Shown here: positions 33,772 through 43,159 of the stretch, piece by piece
Layout of the letters: each line of letters starts with the position of its first letter
Position numbering within the stretch: the stretch's first letter is position 1
Assembly: GCF_000340435.2 (NCBI RefSeq)
Contig: NZ_CP011883.2
Span: forward strand, 3,456,687 to 3,520,686
Length of the DNA stretch: 64,000 nt
Reading direction: 5' to 3'
DNA from: Mycobacterium haemophilum DSM 44634
Lineage (GTDB): Bacteria; Actinomycetota; Actinomycetes; Mycobacteriales; Mycobacteriaceae
Made by a program: the position numbers and the translations under genes
The notes under the pieces: model-generated
What the model saw: only the letters and a program-made list of their open reading frames with translations
Database searches by the model: none
What the model was told of the DNA's origin: nothing

Positions 33772-35442
33772 ATGGACGCTGATGCCATCGTCATCGGCGG
33801 CGGTTTGGCCGGACTGGTCGCGACCCACGAACTGACCGCTCGGGGCAAGAAGGTCGCGCTGGTCGATCAGGAGAGCGAAGCTAACCTGGGTGGTCAGGCC
33901 TTCTGGTCGTTCGGTGGGATCTTCCTGGTCGACAGCCCCGAACAGCGCCGTCTGGGGATCAAGGACTCCTTCACATTAGCCTGGAACGACTGGTCTGGGA
34001 GCGCGGCATTCGACCGGCTCGACGATGAAGACTTCTGGGCCGCAAAGTGGGCTCGGCGCTATGTGGAGTTCGCCACCGGGGATCAGCGCGCCTACCTGGC
34101 TGAGCACGGCATCCAGTTCATGCCCACCGTGGGGTGGGGTGAGCGCGGGGATCTGCGCACCAACGGGCACGGCAACTCGGTGCCCCGCTTTCACATCGCC
34201 TGGGGTACCGGCACCGGAGTCGTGGAGCCGTTCGTGAACTCGGCCCGCCAAGGCTCGGCGCGCAAGCTGGTGACGTTCTATCACCGTCACCGCGTCGACG
34301 AACTGGTCTTCACCAACGGCGCTGCCACCGGGGTCAAAGGCATAGTGCTGGCACCCGACGACTCGGTGCGCGGCGCCCCCTCCAACCGGGAAAAGATCAG
34401 CGAGTTCGAGCTGTCCGCGCAGGCGGTGATCATCACCACCGGCGGGATCGGCGGCAACCACGACATGGTGCGGCGCCACTGGCCGCAGCGGATGGGCACC
34501 CCACCGGCGTCCATGATCACCGGTGTGCCCGCCTATGTCGATGGCCGGATGCTCGACATCGCCGCCGACAGCGGAGTACGGCTGGTCAACCGCGACCGGA
34601 TGTGGCACTACACCGAAGGCGTCATCAACTGGAACCCGATCTGGCCGAACCACGCTATCCGGATCATTCCCGGCCCGTCGTCGATGTGGTTCGACGCGCT
34701 GGGCCGGCGGCTACCCGCCCCCTACCTACCCGGCTACGACACCCTGGGCACCCTGCGGTACCTGCGCACCACCCCCGACATCGCGCGCTACGACCACTCC
34801 TGGTACATCCTGACCCAGAAGATCATCAAGAAAGAGTTCGCGCTGTCCGGCTCGGAGCAAAACCCCGACATCACCTCCAAGAGCCGCAAAGCAGTTCTGC
34901 GGGAACGGATCTTCAATAAGCATGCGCCGGGCCCGGTCGAGGCGTTCAAAACCCACGGCGCCGACTTCGTGGTCGCCGAAAGCCTCGAAGAACTCGTCGC
35001 AAGAATGAACACCCTCACCGATGAACCCCTCTTGGACCCGGCCGTGATCCGCGCGCAGATCGAAGCCCGGGATCTGCAAATGGCCAACCCGTTCAGCAAG
35101 GACGTCCAAGTTCAAGGCATCCGCAACGCGCGGCGCTCACTGGGCGATCGGGTCGGCCGGGTAGCCGCCCCGCACCGCATCCTCGACCCCGATGCGGGAC
35201 CACTGATCGGGGTGAAACTGCACATCCTGACCCGAAAGACGTTGGGCGGCATCCAAACCGACCTTGCCTCGCGCGCGCTAGGCGCCGACGGCAAACCCAT
35301 TCCCGGCCTGTATGCCGCGGGGGAGGTCGCCGGGTTCGGCGGTGGTGGGGTGCACGGCTACAACGCGCTGGAAGGCACCTTCCAGGGTGGCTGCATCTTC
35401 TCCGGACGCGCTGCCGGACGCGCGACCGCCGAGGCCCTCTGA
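33772..35442 (+). CDS. FAD-dependent dehydrogenase (fumarate reductase/KstD-like, Rv0785-type)
   Basis: 556-residue flavoprotein. The FAD-binding Rossmann motif is IVIGGGLAGLVATHELTARG. The C-terminal flavin end reads GLYAAGEVAGFGGGGVHGYN followed by LEGTFQGG. It belongs to the flavocytochrome c/3-ketosteroid dehydrogenase superfamily and resembles Rv0785 (about 566 aa) as I recall. The substrate is unknown; the steroid dehydrogenase tyrosines cannot be assigned with confidence. ATG 33772 has AGGAG eight bases upstream. The longer frame from 33646 would read through the promoter and operator. Confidence 0.88.
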   Translation: MDADAIVIGGGLAGLVATHELTARGKKVALVDQESEANLGGQAFWSFGGIFLVDSPEQRRLGIKDSFTLAWNDWSGSAAFDRLDDEDFWAAKWARRYVEFATGDQRAYLAEHGIQFMPTVGWGERGDLRTNGHGNSVPRFHIAWGTGTGVVEPFVNSARQGSARKLVTFYHRHRVDELVFTNGAATGVKGIVLAPDDSVRGAPSNREKISEFELSAQAVIITTGGIGGNHDMVRRHWPQRMGTPPASMITGVPAYVDGRMLDIAADSGVRLVNRDRMWHYTEGVINWNPIWPNHAIRIIPGPSSMWFDALGRRLPAPYLPGYDTLGTLRYLRTTPDIARYDHSWYILTQKIIKKEFALSGSEQNPDITSKSRKAVLRERIFNKHAPGPVEAFKTHGADFVVAESLEELVARMNTLTDEPLLDPAVIRAQIEARDLQMANPFSKDVQVQGIRNARRSLGDRVGRVAAPHRILDPDAGPLIGVKLHILTRKTLGGIQTDLASRALGADGKPIPGLYAAGEVAGFGGGGVHGYNALEGTFQGGCIFSGRAAGRATAEAL

Positions 35443-35765
35443 CCCAACCGGATGTCTTCGACGAACTGCGTCAACGCGTCCGAATGCCAGCACCACGCCC
35501 TAGCCCTCGCCGAATCCGTCTCCCGATCCAGGTGCAAGATGGCGCGCCAAAGTTTAAATCCCGCAACATCAGCGGTGGCAAATACACTGGATATCGCTGT
35601 CTACCAACTGATTTCGACTACCACACAGTCAGCGCCGAAACAGTAACTATTAACCGACGGGCGGCCGTGTCGAGAGCAGACACTCGGGGAACAGCCGTGC
35701 GGCGGGTCACTCCCCCGCGACCCAGCGGGTGGTCCTCCCACCGCCGTCGGCAACGATCCGGCAAA
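35443..35765. other. Intergenic region upstream of prrA
   Basis: About 320 bases after the flavin dehydrogenase stop. A plus-strand frame from 35484 is in frame with prrA, but it is rich in arginine and proline and does not match the regulator N-terminus, so I treat it as untranslated. The part around 35550-35660 is relatively AT-rich and is a reasonable place for the prrA promoter. I see no defined box. Confidence 0.5.
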
Positions 35766-36476
35766 ATGGGCGGCATGGACACTGGTGTCAGCTCACCTCG
35801 AGTGTTGGTCGTCGACGACGACTCCGATGTGCTTGCCTCGCTGGAGCGCGGCCTACGACTATCCGGATTCGAGGTATCAACCGCCGTCGACGGGGCCGAG
35901 GCGTTGCGCAGCGCCACCGAGACCCGGCCGGACGCAATCGTGCTCGACATCAACATGCCGGTATTGGACGGTGTCAGCGTCGTCACGGCGTTGCGAGCCA
36001 TGGACAACGACGTCCCGGTTTGCGTGCTGTCCGCACGCAGTTCGGTCGACGACCGGGTGGCGGGCCTGGAGGCCGGCGCCGATGATTACCTGGTCAAACC
36101 GTTCGTGCTGGCCGAGCTGGTAGCACGAGTGAAGGCGCTGTTGCGCCGCCGCGGCGCCACCGCGACGTCCTCCTCGGAAACCATCACCGTGGGCCCGCTG
36201 GAGGTGGACATCCCCGGTCGGCGAGCCCGGGTCAATGGTGTCGACGTCGACCTAACCAAGCGAGAGTTCGATCTGCTGGCAGTGCTGGCCGAGCACAAGA
36301 CCGCCGTACTGTCGCGCGCCCAGCTGCTGGAGCTGGTGTGGGGCTACGATTTCGCCGCCGACACCAATGTCGTCGACGTGTTCATCGGGTACCTGCGCCG
36401 CAAGCTGGAGGCCAACGGCGGGCCTAGGCTACTGCACACCGTTCGAGGAGTCGGGTTCGTGCTGCGCATGCAGTAA
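35766..36476 (+). CDS. prrA: Two-component response regulator PrrA
   Basis: 236 residues, same length as M. tuberculosis PrrA. The receiver domain (about 10-125) shows VLVVDDDSDVLA, phospho-acceptor Asp in IVLDINMPVLDG and VKPF with the conserved lysine. The C-terminal winged helix of the OmpR/PhoB type (about 140-232) contains LTKREFDLLAVLAEHK and RRKLEANGGPRLLHTVRGVG. Essential for viability in M. tuberculosis, where it is linked to adaptation to nitrogen limitation and early intracellular growth. ATG 35766 gives MGGMDTGV, matching the family; ATG 35775 is the alternative. prrB follows 17 bp later. Confidence 0.97.
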   Translation: MGGMDTGVSSPRVLVVDDDSDVLASLERGLRLSGFEVSTAVDGAEALRSATETRPDAIVLDINMPVLDGVSVVTALRAMDNDVPVCVLSARSSVDDRVAGLEAGADDYLVKPFVLAELVARVKALLRRRGATATSSSETITVGPLEVDIPGRRARVNGVDVDLTKREFDLLAVLAEHKTAVLSRAQLLELVWGYDFAADTNVVDVFIGYLRRKLEANGGPRLLHTVRGVGFVLRMQ

Positions 36477-36493
36477 CCGGATCGAAGCATGCC

Positions 36494-37834
36494 ATGAATA
36501 TCCTGTCGCGCATCTTTGCCCGTACGCCGTCGTTGCGAACCCGGGTGGTGGTCGCCACAGCCATCGGTGCAGCGATTCCAGTGCTCATCGTCGGCACCGT
36601 CGTCTGGGTCGGGATCACCAACGACCGCAAAGAGCGGCTAGACCGCAAACTGGACGAGGCCGCGGGTTTCGCGATCCCGTTCGTGCCGCGGGGCCTTGAC
36701 GAAATTCCGCGCTCGCCCAACGACCGGGACGCCATCATCACGGTGCGCCGCGGCAACTTGGTCAAGTCGAATTCCGACATCACGCTGCCCAAACTGAAAG
36801 ACGACTACGCCGACACCGACCTCCACGGGGTGCGCTACCGAGTGCGCACGGTGGAGATCCCGGCACCAGAGCCGACGTCAATTGCCGTCGGCGCGACGTA
36901 CGACGCCACCATCGCCGAGACCAACAACTTGCACCGCCGAGTGCTACTGATCTGCGGATTCGCCATCGCCGCGGCGGCCGTGTTCGCTTGGCTGCTGGCC
37001 GCATTCGCGGTGCGCCCGTTCAAACAGCTCGCTCAGCAGACCCGATCAATCGATGCCGGAGACGAGGCACCACGGGTGGAAGTGCACGGCGCCACCGAAG
37101 CCGTTGAAATCGCCGAGGCGATGAGGGGAATGCTGCAGCGCATCTGGAATGAACAGAACCGGACCAAGGAGGCGCTAGCATCGGCCCGCGACTTCGCTGC
37201 GGTGTCCTCCCATGAGCTACGCACACCATTGACCGCAATGCGCACCAATCTCGAGGTGCTGGCCACATTGGATCTGGCCGACGACCAACGCAAAGAAGTC
37301 CTGGGCGACGTGATCCGCACCCAGTCGCGGATAGAGGCCACCCTCAGCGCGTTGGAGCGGTTGGCCCAGGGCGAACTGTCGACGTCGGACGATCACGTGC
37401 CGGTCGACATCACCGACCTCCTCGACCGTGCCGCCCACGACGCGACCCGGAGCTACCCTGACCTCGACGTCTCACTGGTGCCGTCGCCGACCTGCATCAT
37501 TGTGGGGTTGCCGGCCGGGTTGCGACTTGCCGTCGACAACGCAATCGCCAATGCCGTGAAACATGGCGGCGCCACCCAAGTCCAGCTATCCGCAGTCAGT
37601 TCGCGGTCCGGGGTGGAGATCGCCGTCGACGACAACGGCAGCGGCGTGCCCGAGGATGAGCGCCAGGTGGTGTTTGAACGATTCTCTCGAGGCTCGACGG
37701 CATCGCATTCGGGGTCAGGCCTGGGGCTGGCGCTGGTGGCCCAGCAGGCCCGGCTGCACGGCGGGACGGCGTCGTTAGAAACCAGCCCGCTGGGCGGTGC
37801 GCGGCTGCTGCTGCGCATACCCGCGCCCAGCTAA
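36494..37834 (+). CDS. prrB: Sensor histidine kinase PrrB
   Basis: 446 residues, membrane-bound partner of PrrA. Membrane segments lie near residues 17-42 (VVVATAIGAAIPVLIVGTVV) and 150-175 (LICGFAIAAAAVFAWLL), with an extracytoplasmic sensor region between them. HAMP follows, then the dimerisation box SSHELRTPLTAMRTN with the phosphorylated histidine. The ATP domain has NAIANAVKHGGA, DDNGSGVPEDE and GSGLGLALV. Gene order and 17-bp spacing are the usual prrAB operon. The signal sensed is not known. Confidence 0.97.
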   Translation: MNILSRIFARTPSLRTRVVVATAIGAAIPVLIVGTVVWVGITNDRKERLDRKLDEAAGFAIPFVPRGLDEIPRSPNDRDAIITVRRGNLVKSNSDITLPKLKDDYADTDLHGVRYRVRTVEIPAPEPTSIAVGATYDATIAETNNLHRRVLLICGFAIAAAAVFAWLLAAFAVRPFKQLAQQTRSIDAGDEAPRVEVHGATEAVEIAEAMRGMLQRIWNEQNRTKEALASARDFAAVSSHELRTPLTAMRTNLEVLATLDLADDQRKEVLGDVIRTQSRIEATLSALERLAQGELSTSDDHVPVDITDLLDRAAHDATRSYPDLDVSLVPSPTCIIVGLPAGLRLAVDNAIANAVKHGGATQVQLSAVSSRSGVEIAVDDNGSGVPEDERQVVFERFSRGSTASHSGSGLGLALVAQQARLHGGTASLETSPLGGARLLLRIPAPS

Positions 37835-37857
37835 CCGACGCAACCCCGCTGAATACC

Positions 37858-38313
37858 TTATTTCCGTGAGCTCTTGCGCCACGGCGTGAAATAGGCCCGT
37901 TTCGCGGACTCCTCATCCTTGAACCAGACCTGGGCGACAGCCGAATCGTATGTTGGGTCATCGGGCGTGTAGTAGAGCCTGGTATCCGACCGGCCCTTGA
38001 CCAGCCATCCCGCCGGCCCGCTGCCGTCGGCGCGGGCACGCGCGGAGCCCGGGCCAAACGGCGCGTATGGCGCCACGGGACTCGTGGTCGTCGGTGACTC
38101 TTCTGCAACGGGAATCGTCGTCGGTGGCTCTTCTGTAACAGGGATCGTGGTCGTCGGTGTGCCGGACTCAGAGCCCAACTCGCCCATCGACGTCGGAACC
38201 GGCACTTGATGTTTGACGCGACGAACCATCAGCGTCAAGGTCAACACCAACCCGATAGCAAAGGACAACGCGACCAGCCCCCAATGTGCGTGGTCGACCA
38301 GCACAGAGGTCAT
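37858..38313 (-). CDS. arfC: ArfC, small membrane protein of the arfABC operon
   Basis: 151 residues. An N-terminal membrane helix (LVALSFAIGLVLTLTLMV) is followed by a Thr/Pro-rich linker with repeats of the type PTTTIPVTEEP. The C-terminal domain contains KGRSDTRLYYTPDDPTYD and AQVWFKDEESAKRAYFTPWR. Homologue of Rv0901, third gene of the ompATb operon linked to ammonia secretion and acid adaptation in M. tuberculosis. The ATG at 38313 overlaps the arfB stop by one base. GTG at 38316 is in frame but would overlap more. The Thr/Pro repeat makes length variation likely between strains. Confidence 0.9.
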   Translation of the reverse strand: MTSVLVDHAHWGLVALSFAIGLVLTLTLMVRRVKHQVPVPTSMGELGSESGTPTTTIPVTEEPPTTIPVAEESPTTTSPVAPYAPFGPGSARARADGSGPAGWLVKGRSDTRLYYTPDDPTYDSAVAQVWFKDEESAKRAYFTPWRKSSRK

Positions 38314-38474
38314 CACTGTGCGCCCATCTCATTCGAGCCGGACACATCCGCAGGAGCTTCTCTCTCAGTGTTGTCGCTCGCTCGTTTGATCGACAAGGTG
38401 ACGATCACCCAGGAAACCGCCGACCCCGCGACGAAAGCAAGCAGGTACGACAACCACTGGACCACCAAATCCAT
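38313..38474 (-). CDS. arfB: ArfB, 53-residue membrane protein
   Basis: Too short for routine gene finding but clearly real. ATG 38474 has AAGGAG just upstream on the coding strand. The protein begins MDLVVQWLSYLLAFVAGSAV and continues SWVIVTLSIKRASDN, one membrane helix with a short polar tail. It lies between arfA (12 bases away) and arfC (one-base overlap), exactly as Rv0899-Rv0900-Rv0901 in M. tuberculosis. Together the three are proposed to assist ammonia release and survival at low pH. Confidence 0.92.
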   Translation of the reverse strand: MDLVVQWLSYLLAFVAGSAVSWVIVTLSIKRASDNTEREAPADVSGSNEMGAQ

Positions 38475-38486
38475 GCCGGATTCTCC

Positions 38487-39497
38487 TTAGCTGACCACGA
38501 TTTCGACGCGGCGATTCTTAGCGCGGCCATCGGGCGTGTCGTTGCTGGCGATCGGGTTGACCGAACCCATACCTTTCACGGCGAGGCGATCGCGGGCAAC
38601 GCCATGGGCAACCAGGAAGTCGGCGACTGTACCGGCCCACTGGGCGCTCAACGGAATATTGATGCCCTCGGAGCCTGAATTATCGGTGTAACCATTGAGC
38701 GTCGCATGCGCTTTTGGGCATGCCTTGAGCTTGTCGGCAACCTGAGTCAGGATCTGGCCGTCAGCCGGGGTCAAGCTAAATGCGTCGTTCCCGAAGGTAA
38801 TCGGCCCACCCGTCGCGGCGTTAATGGCCGACTGCAAATCGGCACACGGATCAGCCGGAAGGGCTCCAGGCGGAACGGGGCCGGGAGCTCCAGGCGGCGG
38901 AATCTGCCCCTTAACCTGAATGTTGTCAACGATATTCAGACCGGACCAGGTGTGCACTGCGGCACGATCGAGGGTATTTTTCTGGTCCATCGATACTGCT
39001 GTTCCCGCCAAGGTCACAGTGTCACCATTGACCGTGAGGCTGAAATCGATCATCGACGCGCTCAGCTTGAAAAGCAGCCCCGCATTTGAGAAATCGAGCG
39101 CGTCAACATTGGGGTTGATCTGGATTTGGTCAACGACGTTGACACCTGGGGCGAGGGAGCCCTTGAGCGCATCCATCAGCGCCGCTTTGGCGGAGTCGTC
39201 GGGAAACTCGCCGCTGAGCGTAATATTGTTGGCATTGCGGCTAATTGAAAGCGGCGCCAAGGAGAACTTGGAAGCGCCAGAACTGTTCGACGGCGTAAGT
39301 GACGGCAGCGTGCCGGTTGGCCCATTGACGGGCGGGGGCCGATCGAACGCGCCGTAACCGATTGCCGCGATCAGCAACGGAATAACTACCACACCGATCA
39401 ACCACGGAAGGCCGGGCGAGCGTCGATCGAATCGTGCAGCTTGCCGGGGGTCGGTGATGGCGGCCGTTGTGTCGACACTTCCCTTATCACCCACCAT
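38487..39497 (-). CDS. arfA: ArfA / OmpATb envelope protein
   Basis: 336 residues (H37Rv about 326). A membrane helix near residues 30-52 (LPWLIGVVVIPLLIAAIGYG) anchors it. A central BON-like domain with two repeats follows (GEFPDDSAKAALMDALKG and TLAGTAVSMDQKNTLDRAAV). The C-terminal OmpA domain contains NGYTDNSGSEGINIPLSAQW and NPIASNDTPDGRAKNRRVEI, the peptidoglycan-binding signature. In M. tuberculosis this protein is needed for acid adaptation. First gene of arfABC; the promoter lies in the 200-bp gap toward the divergent flavoprotein. Confidence 0.96.
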   Translation of the reverse strand: MVGDKGSVDTTAAITDPRQAARFDRRSPGLPWLIGVVVIPLLIAAIGYGAFDRPPPVNGPTGTLPSLTPSNSSGASKFSLAPLSISRNANNITLSGEFPDDSAKAALMDALKGSLAPGVNVVDQIQINPNVDALDFSNAGLLFKLSASMIDFSLTVNGDTVTLAGTAVSMDQKNTLDRAAVHTWSGLNIVDNIQVKGQIPPPGAPGPVPPGALPADPCADLQSAINAATGGPITFGNDAFSLTPADGQILTQVADKLKACPKAHATLNGYTDNSGSEGINIPLSAQWAGTVADFLVAHGVARDRLAVKGMGSVNPIASNDTPDGRAKNRRVEIVVS

Positions 39498-39601
39498 CGC
39501 CCTCCCCTCTGATCGTTTGGCGCGGCTCGTCCACGCTGCAGGCGATATGCAGCCTACCGAGTCGACACCAGGACACTGCCCAGATCGGGCACACTATAGC
39601 G

Positions 39602-39700
39602 ATGGGCGAAGGGAGGAAACCGACTGCGCAACGTCGAGCACTTAGCGAAACTGGCGGTGACCCGCGCGGGGTGACGGTGCTAGAAACACGCCCAGGATGA
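39602..39700 (+). CDS. Possible very small ORF or truncated Rv0898c relic
   Basis: ATG 39602 opens a 32-residue frame (MGEGRKPTAQRRALSETGGD) that ends four bases into the next gene. H37Rv has a small gene (Rv0898c, 87 aa) at this position. I cannot establish homology from sequence, and no ribosome site is clear. The whole 39498-39696 stretch may simply be the divergent promoter of arfA and the following flavoprotein. Confidence 0.2.
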   Translation: MGEGRKPTAQRRALSETGGDPRGVTVLETRPG

Positions 39701-41277
39701 CCAACGCGCGGGACCTCGACACGACGGACTTCGATGTCATCGTCGTTGGCGGCGGCCACAACGGCCTCGTCGCGGCAGCCTACTTAGCCCGGGCGGGCCT
39801 GCAGGTGCAGTTGCTGGAACGGCTGGGGCAGCTTGGCGGGGCCGCGGTGTCGACGCAGGCTTTCGACGGTGTCGAGGTCCAAGTGTCACGCTACTCATAC
39901 TTGGTCAGCTTGCTGCCGTCACGCATCGTCGACGAGCTGGGTGTCCCGGTGCGCTTGGCCCAGCGACGGTATTCGTCGTATACACCGCAGCCGGCTACGG
40001 CGGGGCGTTCTGGCTTGCTGATCGGGCATACCGCCAGCACATTCGCCGCGATCGGCGCGGCCGGCGATGAGCGCGGATTCGCCGAGTTCTACCGGCGCTG
40101 CCGACTGGTGACCGATCGGCTGGGGCCGACGCTGCTCGAACCCCTGCGCACCCGCAAACAGGCTCGCCAGCACGTTGCGGCAGCCGGTGGACCCGATGCA
40201 GCGGCCGCGTGGCGGGCAATGATCGATACACCGATCGGGCACGCCATCGCCGACGCGGTGGGCAACGACCTGGTCCGCGGGGTGATCGCCACCGACGCGC
40301 TGATCGGAACCTTCGCTCGCATTGACGACCAATCATTGGGGCAGAACATCTGCTTCCTGTACCACGTGCTTGGCGGGGATTGGAACGTCCCCATCGGCGG
40401 GATGGGCTCAGTGACCGCGGCACTGGCCACGGCCGCGATCGGCCATGGAGCCGAAATAACCACCGGCGCAGATGTTTACGCTGTGAACCCGGACGGCAGC
40501 GTGCACTACCGCACCGACGATGAAGAGCACCTAGTCCGTGGCCGGTTCATTCTGGCCGGCGTCACACCGGCGGTCCTGGCCAACCTGCTAGGCGAACCGC
40601 CGCCGCCACTGGCCCAAGGCACGCAGGTCAAGGTAAACATGGTGCTGCGCCGACTGCCTCGCTTGCGCGACGACAGCGTCACACCGGAGCAGGCGTTTGC
40701 CGGGACGTTCCATGTCAACGAAATGTGGAGTCAACTGGATACGGCATATTCGCGTGCGGCTGACGGGCAGCTACCGGATCCACTGCCATGCGAGGCCTAC
40801 TGCCATTCGCTGACCGACCCGAGCATCCTGTCGGCTGGTTTGCGCGACTCGGGGGCGCACACAATGACGGTGTTCGGCTTGCACACACCGCACTCGATGT
40901 TCGGCCACCAAGACCCAGACGGCTTACGCCACCAACTGACCGAGTTGGTCCTGGCGTCGCTGAATTCCGTTCTTGGCGAACCGATTCAGGAGGTGCTGAT
41001 GACCGACGCACGCGGCCGACCGTGCATCGAGACAACGACCACCCTGGATTTGCAACGCACACTGCAGATGACTGGAGGCAATATCTTCCACGGCGCGTTG
41101 AGCTGGCCGTTCGCCGAAGACGACGACCCGCTGGACACCCCGGCACGGCAATGGGGAGTCGCTACGGCCCACGCGCGAATCATGCTGTGCGGCTCGGGCG
41201 CCCGCCGCGGCGGGGCGGTTTCGGGCATCGGCGGCCACAACGCCGCCATGGCAGTGCTGGCCACCATGAAAACCTAG
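39697..41277 (+). CDS. Phytoene-dehydrogenase-like FAD oxidoreductase (Rv0897c-like)
   Basis: 526 residues, H37Rv homologue about 535. The N-terminal dinucleotide motif is VIVVGGGHNGLVAAAYLARA, and a C-terminal flavin-binding stretch reads RIMLCGSGARRGGAVSGIGG. The family (CrtI/NDP-binding, amine-oxidase type) includes carotenoid desaturases and pyridine nucleotide-disulphide-like proteins. The actual substrate is unknown; the gene is not next to crt genes. It diverges from arfA and faces gltA2 with a 400-bp gap. Confidence 0.9.
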   Translation: MTNARDLDTTDFDVIVVGGGHNGLVAAAYLARAGLQVQLLERLGQLGGAAVSTQAFDGVEVQVSRYSYLVSLLPSRIVDELGVPVRLAQRRYSSYTPQPATAGRSGLLIGHTASTFAAIGAAGDERGFAEFYRRCRLVTDRLGPTLLEPLRTRKQARQHVAAAGGPDAAAAWRAMIDTPIGHAIADAVGNDLVRGVIATDALIGTFARIDDQSLGQNICFLYHVLGGDWNVPIGGMGSVTAALATAAIGHGAEITTGADVYAVNPDGSVHYRTDDEEHLVRGRFILAGVTPAVLANLLGEPPPPLAQGTQVKVNMVLRRLPRLRDDSVTPEQAFAGTFHVNEMWSQLDTAYSRAADGQLPDPLPCEAYCHSLTDPSILSAGLRDSGAHTMTVFGLHTPHSMFGHQDPDGLRHQLTELVLASLNSVLGEPIQEVLMTDARGRPCIETTTTLDLQRTLQMTGGNIFHGALSWPFAEDDDPLDTPARQWGVATAHARIMLCGSGARRGGAVSGIGGHNAAMAVLATMKT

Positions 41278-41486
41278 CAGTACGGATACACTTCTGGCGC
41301 TGGTTACCATTCGCCATTGAAAATAGCTATGCTCCACTGGAATTCATCGCGAATCCCCATCGTGCTGGCAAATCCGTAGCCTCTAACGCAACGGGGCTAG
41401 GGGCCTTCGCGAAATCGGCGCCAGCTCGCCACGCTCCCCAAAGATCGACAGCTGCGCCCGGGGTGCTCCTGACATTGCTTAGTAAT

Positions 41487-41503
41487 GGGTGAGCGGCTCA
41501 CCC
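41487..41503 (-). terminator. Hairpin downstream of gltA2
   Basis: GGGTGAG and CTCACCC form a perfect 7-bp stem with the three-base loop CGG. There is no T-run, but mycobacterial terminators often lack one. It lies about 180 bases past the gltA2 stop. Confidence 0.4.
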
Positions 41504-41520
41504 TGTGACCCGCGCCGACT

Positions 41521-41566
41521 GTGAATCTGGCGACGCGACACACCGGGCGACCGTCGCGAGATTCAC
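41521..41566. terminator. Large inverted repeat between convergent genes
   Basis: GTGAATCTGGCGACG (41521-41535) mirrors CGTCGCGAGATTCAC (41552-41566) with one mismatch in 15 positions and a 16-base loop. It is suited to stop transcription from both sides, or it may belong to a dispersed palindrome family (see findings). Confidence 0.55.
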
Positions 41567-41684
41567 ACTCGGTTCAGACAAAGGCGAGCAAAAAGCGTTA
41601 TCTATTACTACGCACCAGCGACGGTGTCACACAGCCACTACACGAGAAACCCTGCAGTTCACCCAACAACAGTGACCGCCATAG

Positions 41685-42980
41685 CTATCTCGCTTCAATG
41701 GCGGTGTAGTCGCGCTCTGTGTAGCCGGTGTAGATCTGGCGCGGACGGCCGATCTTGCTGTCGCCCTCGTCGTGCATCTCACGCCAGTGCGCAATCCAGC
41801 CGGGCAGCCGACCCAACGCAAACAACACGGTGAACATCCGGGTCGGGAAGCCGAGGGCCCGGTAGATCAGGCCGGTGTAGAAGTCGACGTTCGGGTACAG
41901 CTTGCGCTCGATGAAATAGTCGTCGGTCAGCGCCGCCTCCTCGAGCCCCTTGGCGATGTTCAGCAAATCGTCGTCGCCACCAAGCTTGGCCAGGATCTTG
42001 TCGGCCTGTTCCTTGACGATGCGGGCCCGCGGATCGTAGTTCTTGTAGACGCGGTGACCGAAGCCCATCAATTTCACACCGGCTTGGCGGTTCTTGACTT
42101 TTCGGACGAATTCACCGACGTCGTCGCCACTCTCGCGGATACCTTCGAGCATCTCGAGCACCGCCTGGTTGGCGCCGCCGTGCAGCGGTCCCCACAGCGC
42201 GTTGATGCCGCCCGAAATCGAGGTGAACAGGTTGGCTCGCGACGAGCCCACCAGGCGCACGGTTGACGTCGAACAGTTCTGCTCGTGGTCGGCATGCAGG
42301 ATGAACAGCATGTCCAGGGCCCGTACCACCTCAGGATCAGGTTCATAGGGCTCAGCCGGCAAACCAAACGTCATTCGCAGGAAGTTCTCCACCAGCGAAA
42401 ACGCGTTGTCCGGGTAAAGGAACGGCTGGCCGACCGACTTCTTATAGGCATAGGCAGCGATGGTGGGCAGCTTGGCCAAGAGTCGGATCGTCGATAGCTC
42501 TACTTGACCGTTGTCCATCGGGTCCAGCGCATCCTGATAGTAGGCGCTCAATGCGTTGACCACGCTGGACAGCACCGGCATCGGGTGCGCGTTGCGCGGG
42601 AAGCCGTCGTAGAACCGTTTGAGGTCCTCGTGCAGCATGGTGTGGCGCTGGATCCGGTGGGTGAATTCAGCGAGCTGATCGGTGCTCGGCAAGTCACCGT
42701 AGATCAGCAGGTAGCTGACCTCGAGGAAGGTCGACTTCTCAGCGAGCTGCTCGATCGGGTAGCCGCGGTAGCGCAGGATACCGGCGTCTCCGTCGATGTA
42801 GGTGATGGAGCTCTTGGTGGACGCGGTGTTGCCGTAGCCGACATCAAACGTGGTGTACCCGGTCTTGGCCAACACCGGGCCGATCGCGATGCCGTCATTA
42901 CCTTCGGTGGCGCGGACGATCTGTAGGTCGATCTCGCCTCCCGGGTACTTCAGGGTGGCGGTGTCGTCGGTGTCGGCCAC
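41685..42980 (-). CDS. gltA2: Citrate synthase GltA2
   Basis: 431 residues, same as M. tuberculosis GltA2. Condenses acetyl-CoA and oxaloacetate. Catalytic histidines lie in SRANLFTSISGGINALWGPL followed by HGGANQ, and in GFGHRVYKNYDPRARI; the C-terminal part contains NVDFYTGLIYRALGFPTRMF. Also present is NCSTSTVRLVGSS. It starts with GTG. Transcribed toward the left after pdxH with about 180 bp between, so it probably has its own promoter. The principal citrate synthase of the TCA cycle; a second, shorter one (citA) lies close by. Confidence 0.97.
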   Translation of the reverse strand: MADTDDTATLKYPGGEIDLQIVRATEGNDGIAIGPVLAKTGYTTFDVGYGNTASTKSSITYIDGDAGILRYRGYPIEQLAEKSTFLEVSYLLIYGDLPSTDQLAEFTHRIQRHTMLHEDLKRFYDGFPRNAHPMPVLSSVVNALSAYYQDALDPMDNGQVELSTIRLLAKLPTIAAYAYKKSVGQPFLYPDNAFSLVENFLRMTFGLPAEPYEPDPEVVRALDMLFILHADHEQNCSTSTVRLVGSSRANLFTSISGGINALWGPLHGGANQAVLEMLEGIRESGDDVGEFVRKVKNRQAGVKLMGFGHRVYKNYDPRARIVKEQADKILAKLGGDDDLLNIAKGLEEAALTDDYFIERKLYPNVDFYTGLIYRALGFPTRMFTVLFALGRLPGWIAHWREMHDEGDSKIGRPRQIYTGYTERDYTAIEAR

Positions 42981-43159
42981 GAGAACCCCTTTGCGCTCTG
43001 GCTAATATTCCTGTTGGTATAGCTGTGAAGGTAGTCGTTACCTCAACCGAGCGCCTGCCCGGGGTCGGGTCTAAGAATCTCACGGCGGTCCATCAGGTTA
43101 GCCCCGATCCGTCGAGGCGTGAGCTGGCTCTCAACGCCCGGTAGCACATCCTCACCGGG

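Larger units (their letters stand above)
41278..41684. other. Intergenic region with two hairpins, downstream of gltA2
   Basis: No gene is supported. The region separates two convergent genes and contains the hairpins listed at 41487-41503 and 41521-41566. The remaining sequence is less GC-rich than neighbours. Confidence 0.6.

Noticed and set aside
35484..35765. N-terminal extension of prrA
   Set aside because: The added residues are arginine/proline-rich and the known 236-residue protein starts at 35766.
39467..39700. 77-codon frame before the flavoprotein as a full Rv0898c gene
   Set aside because: Its first half overlaps the arfA start on the other strand and no homology can be shown.
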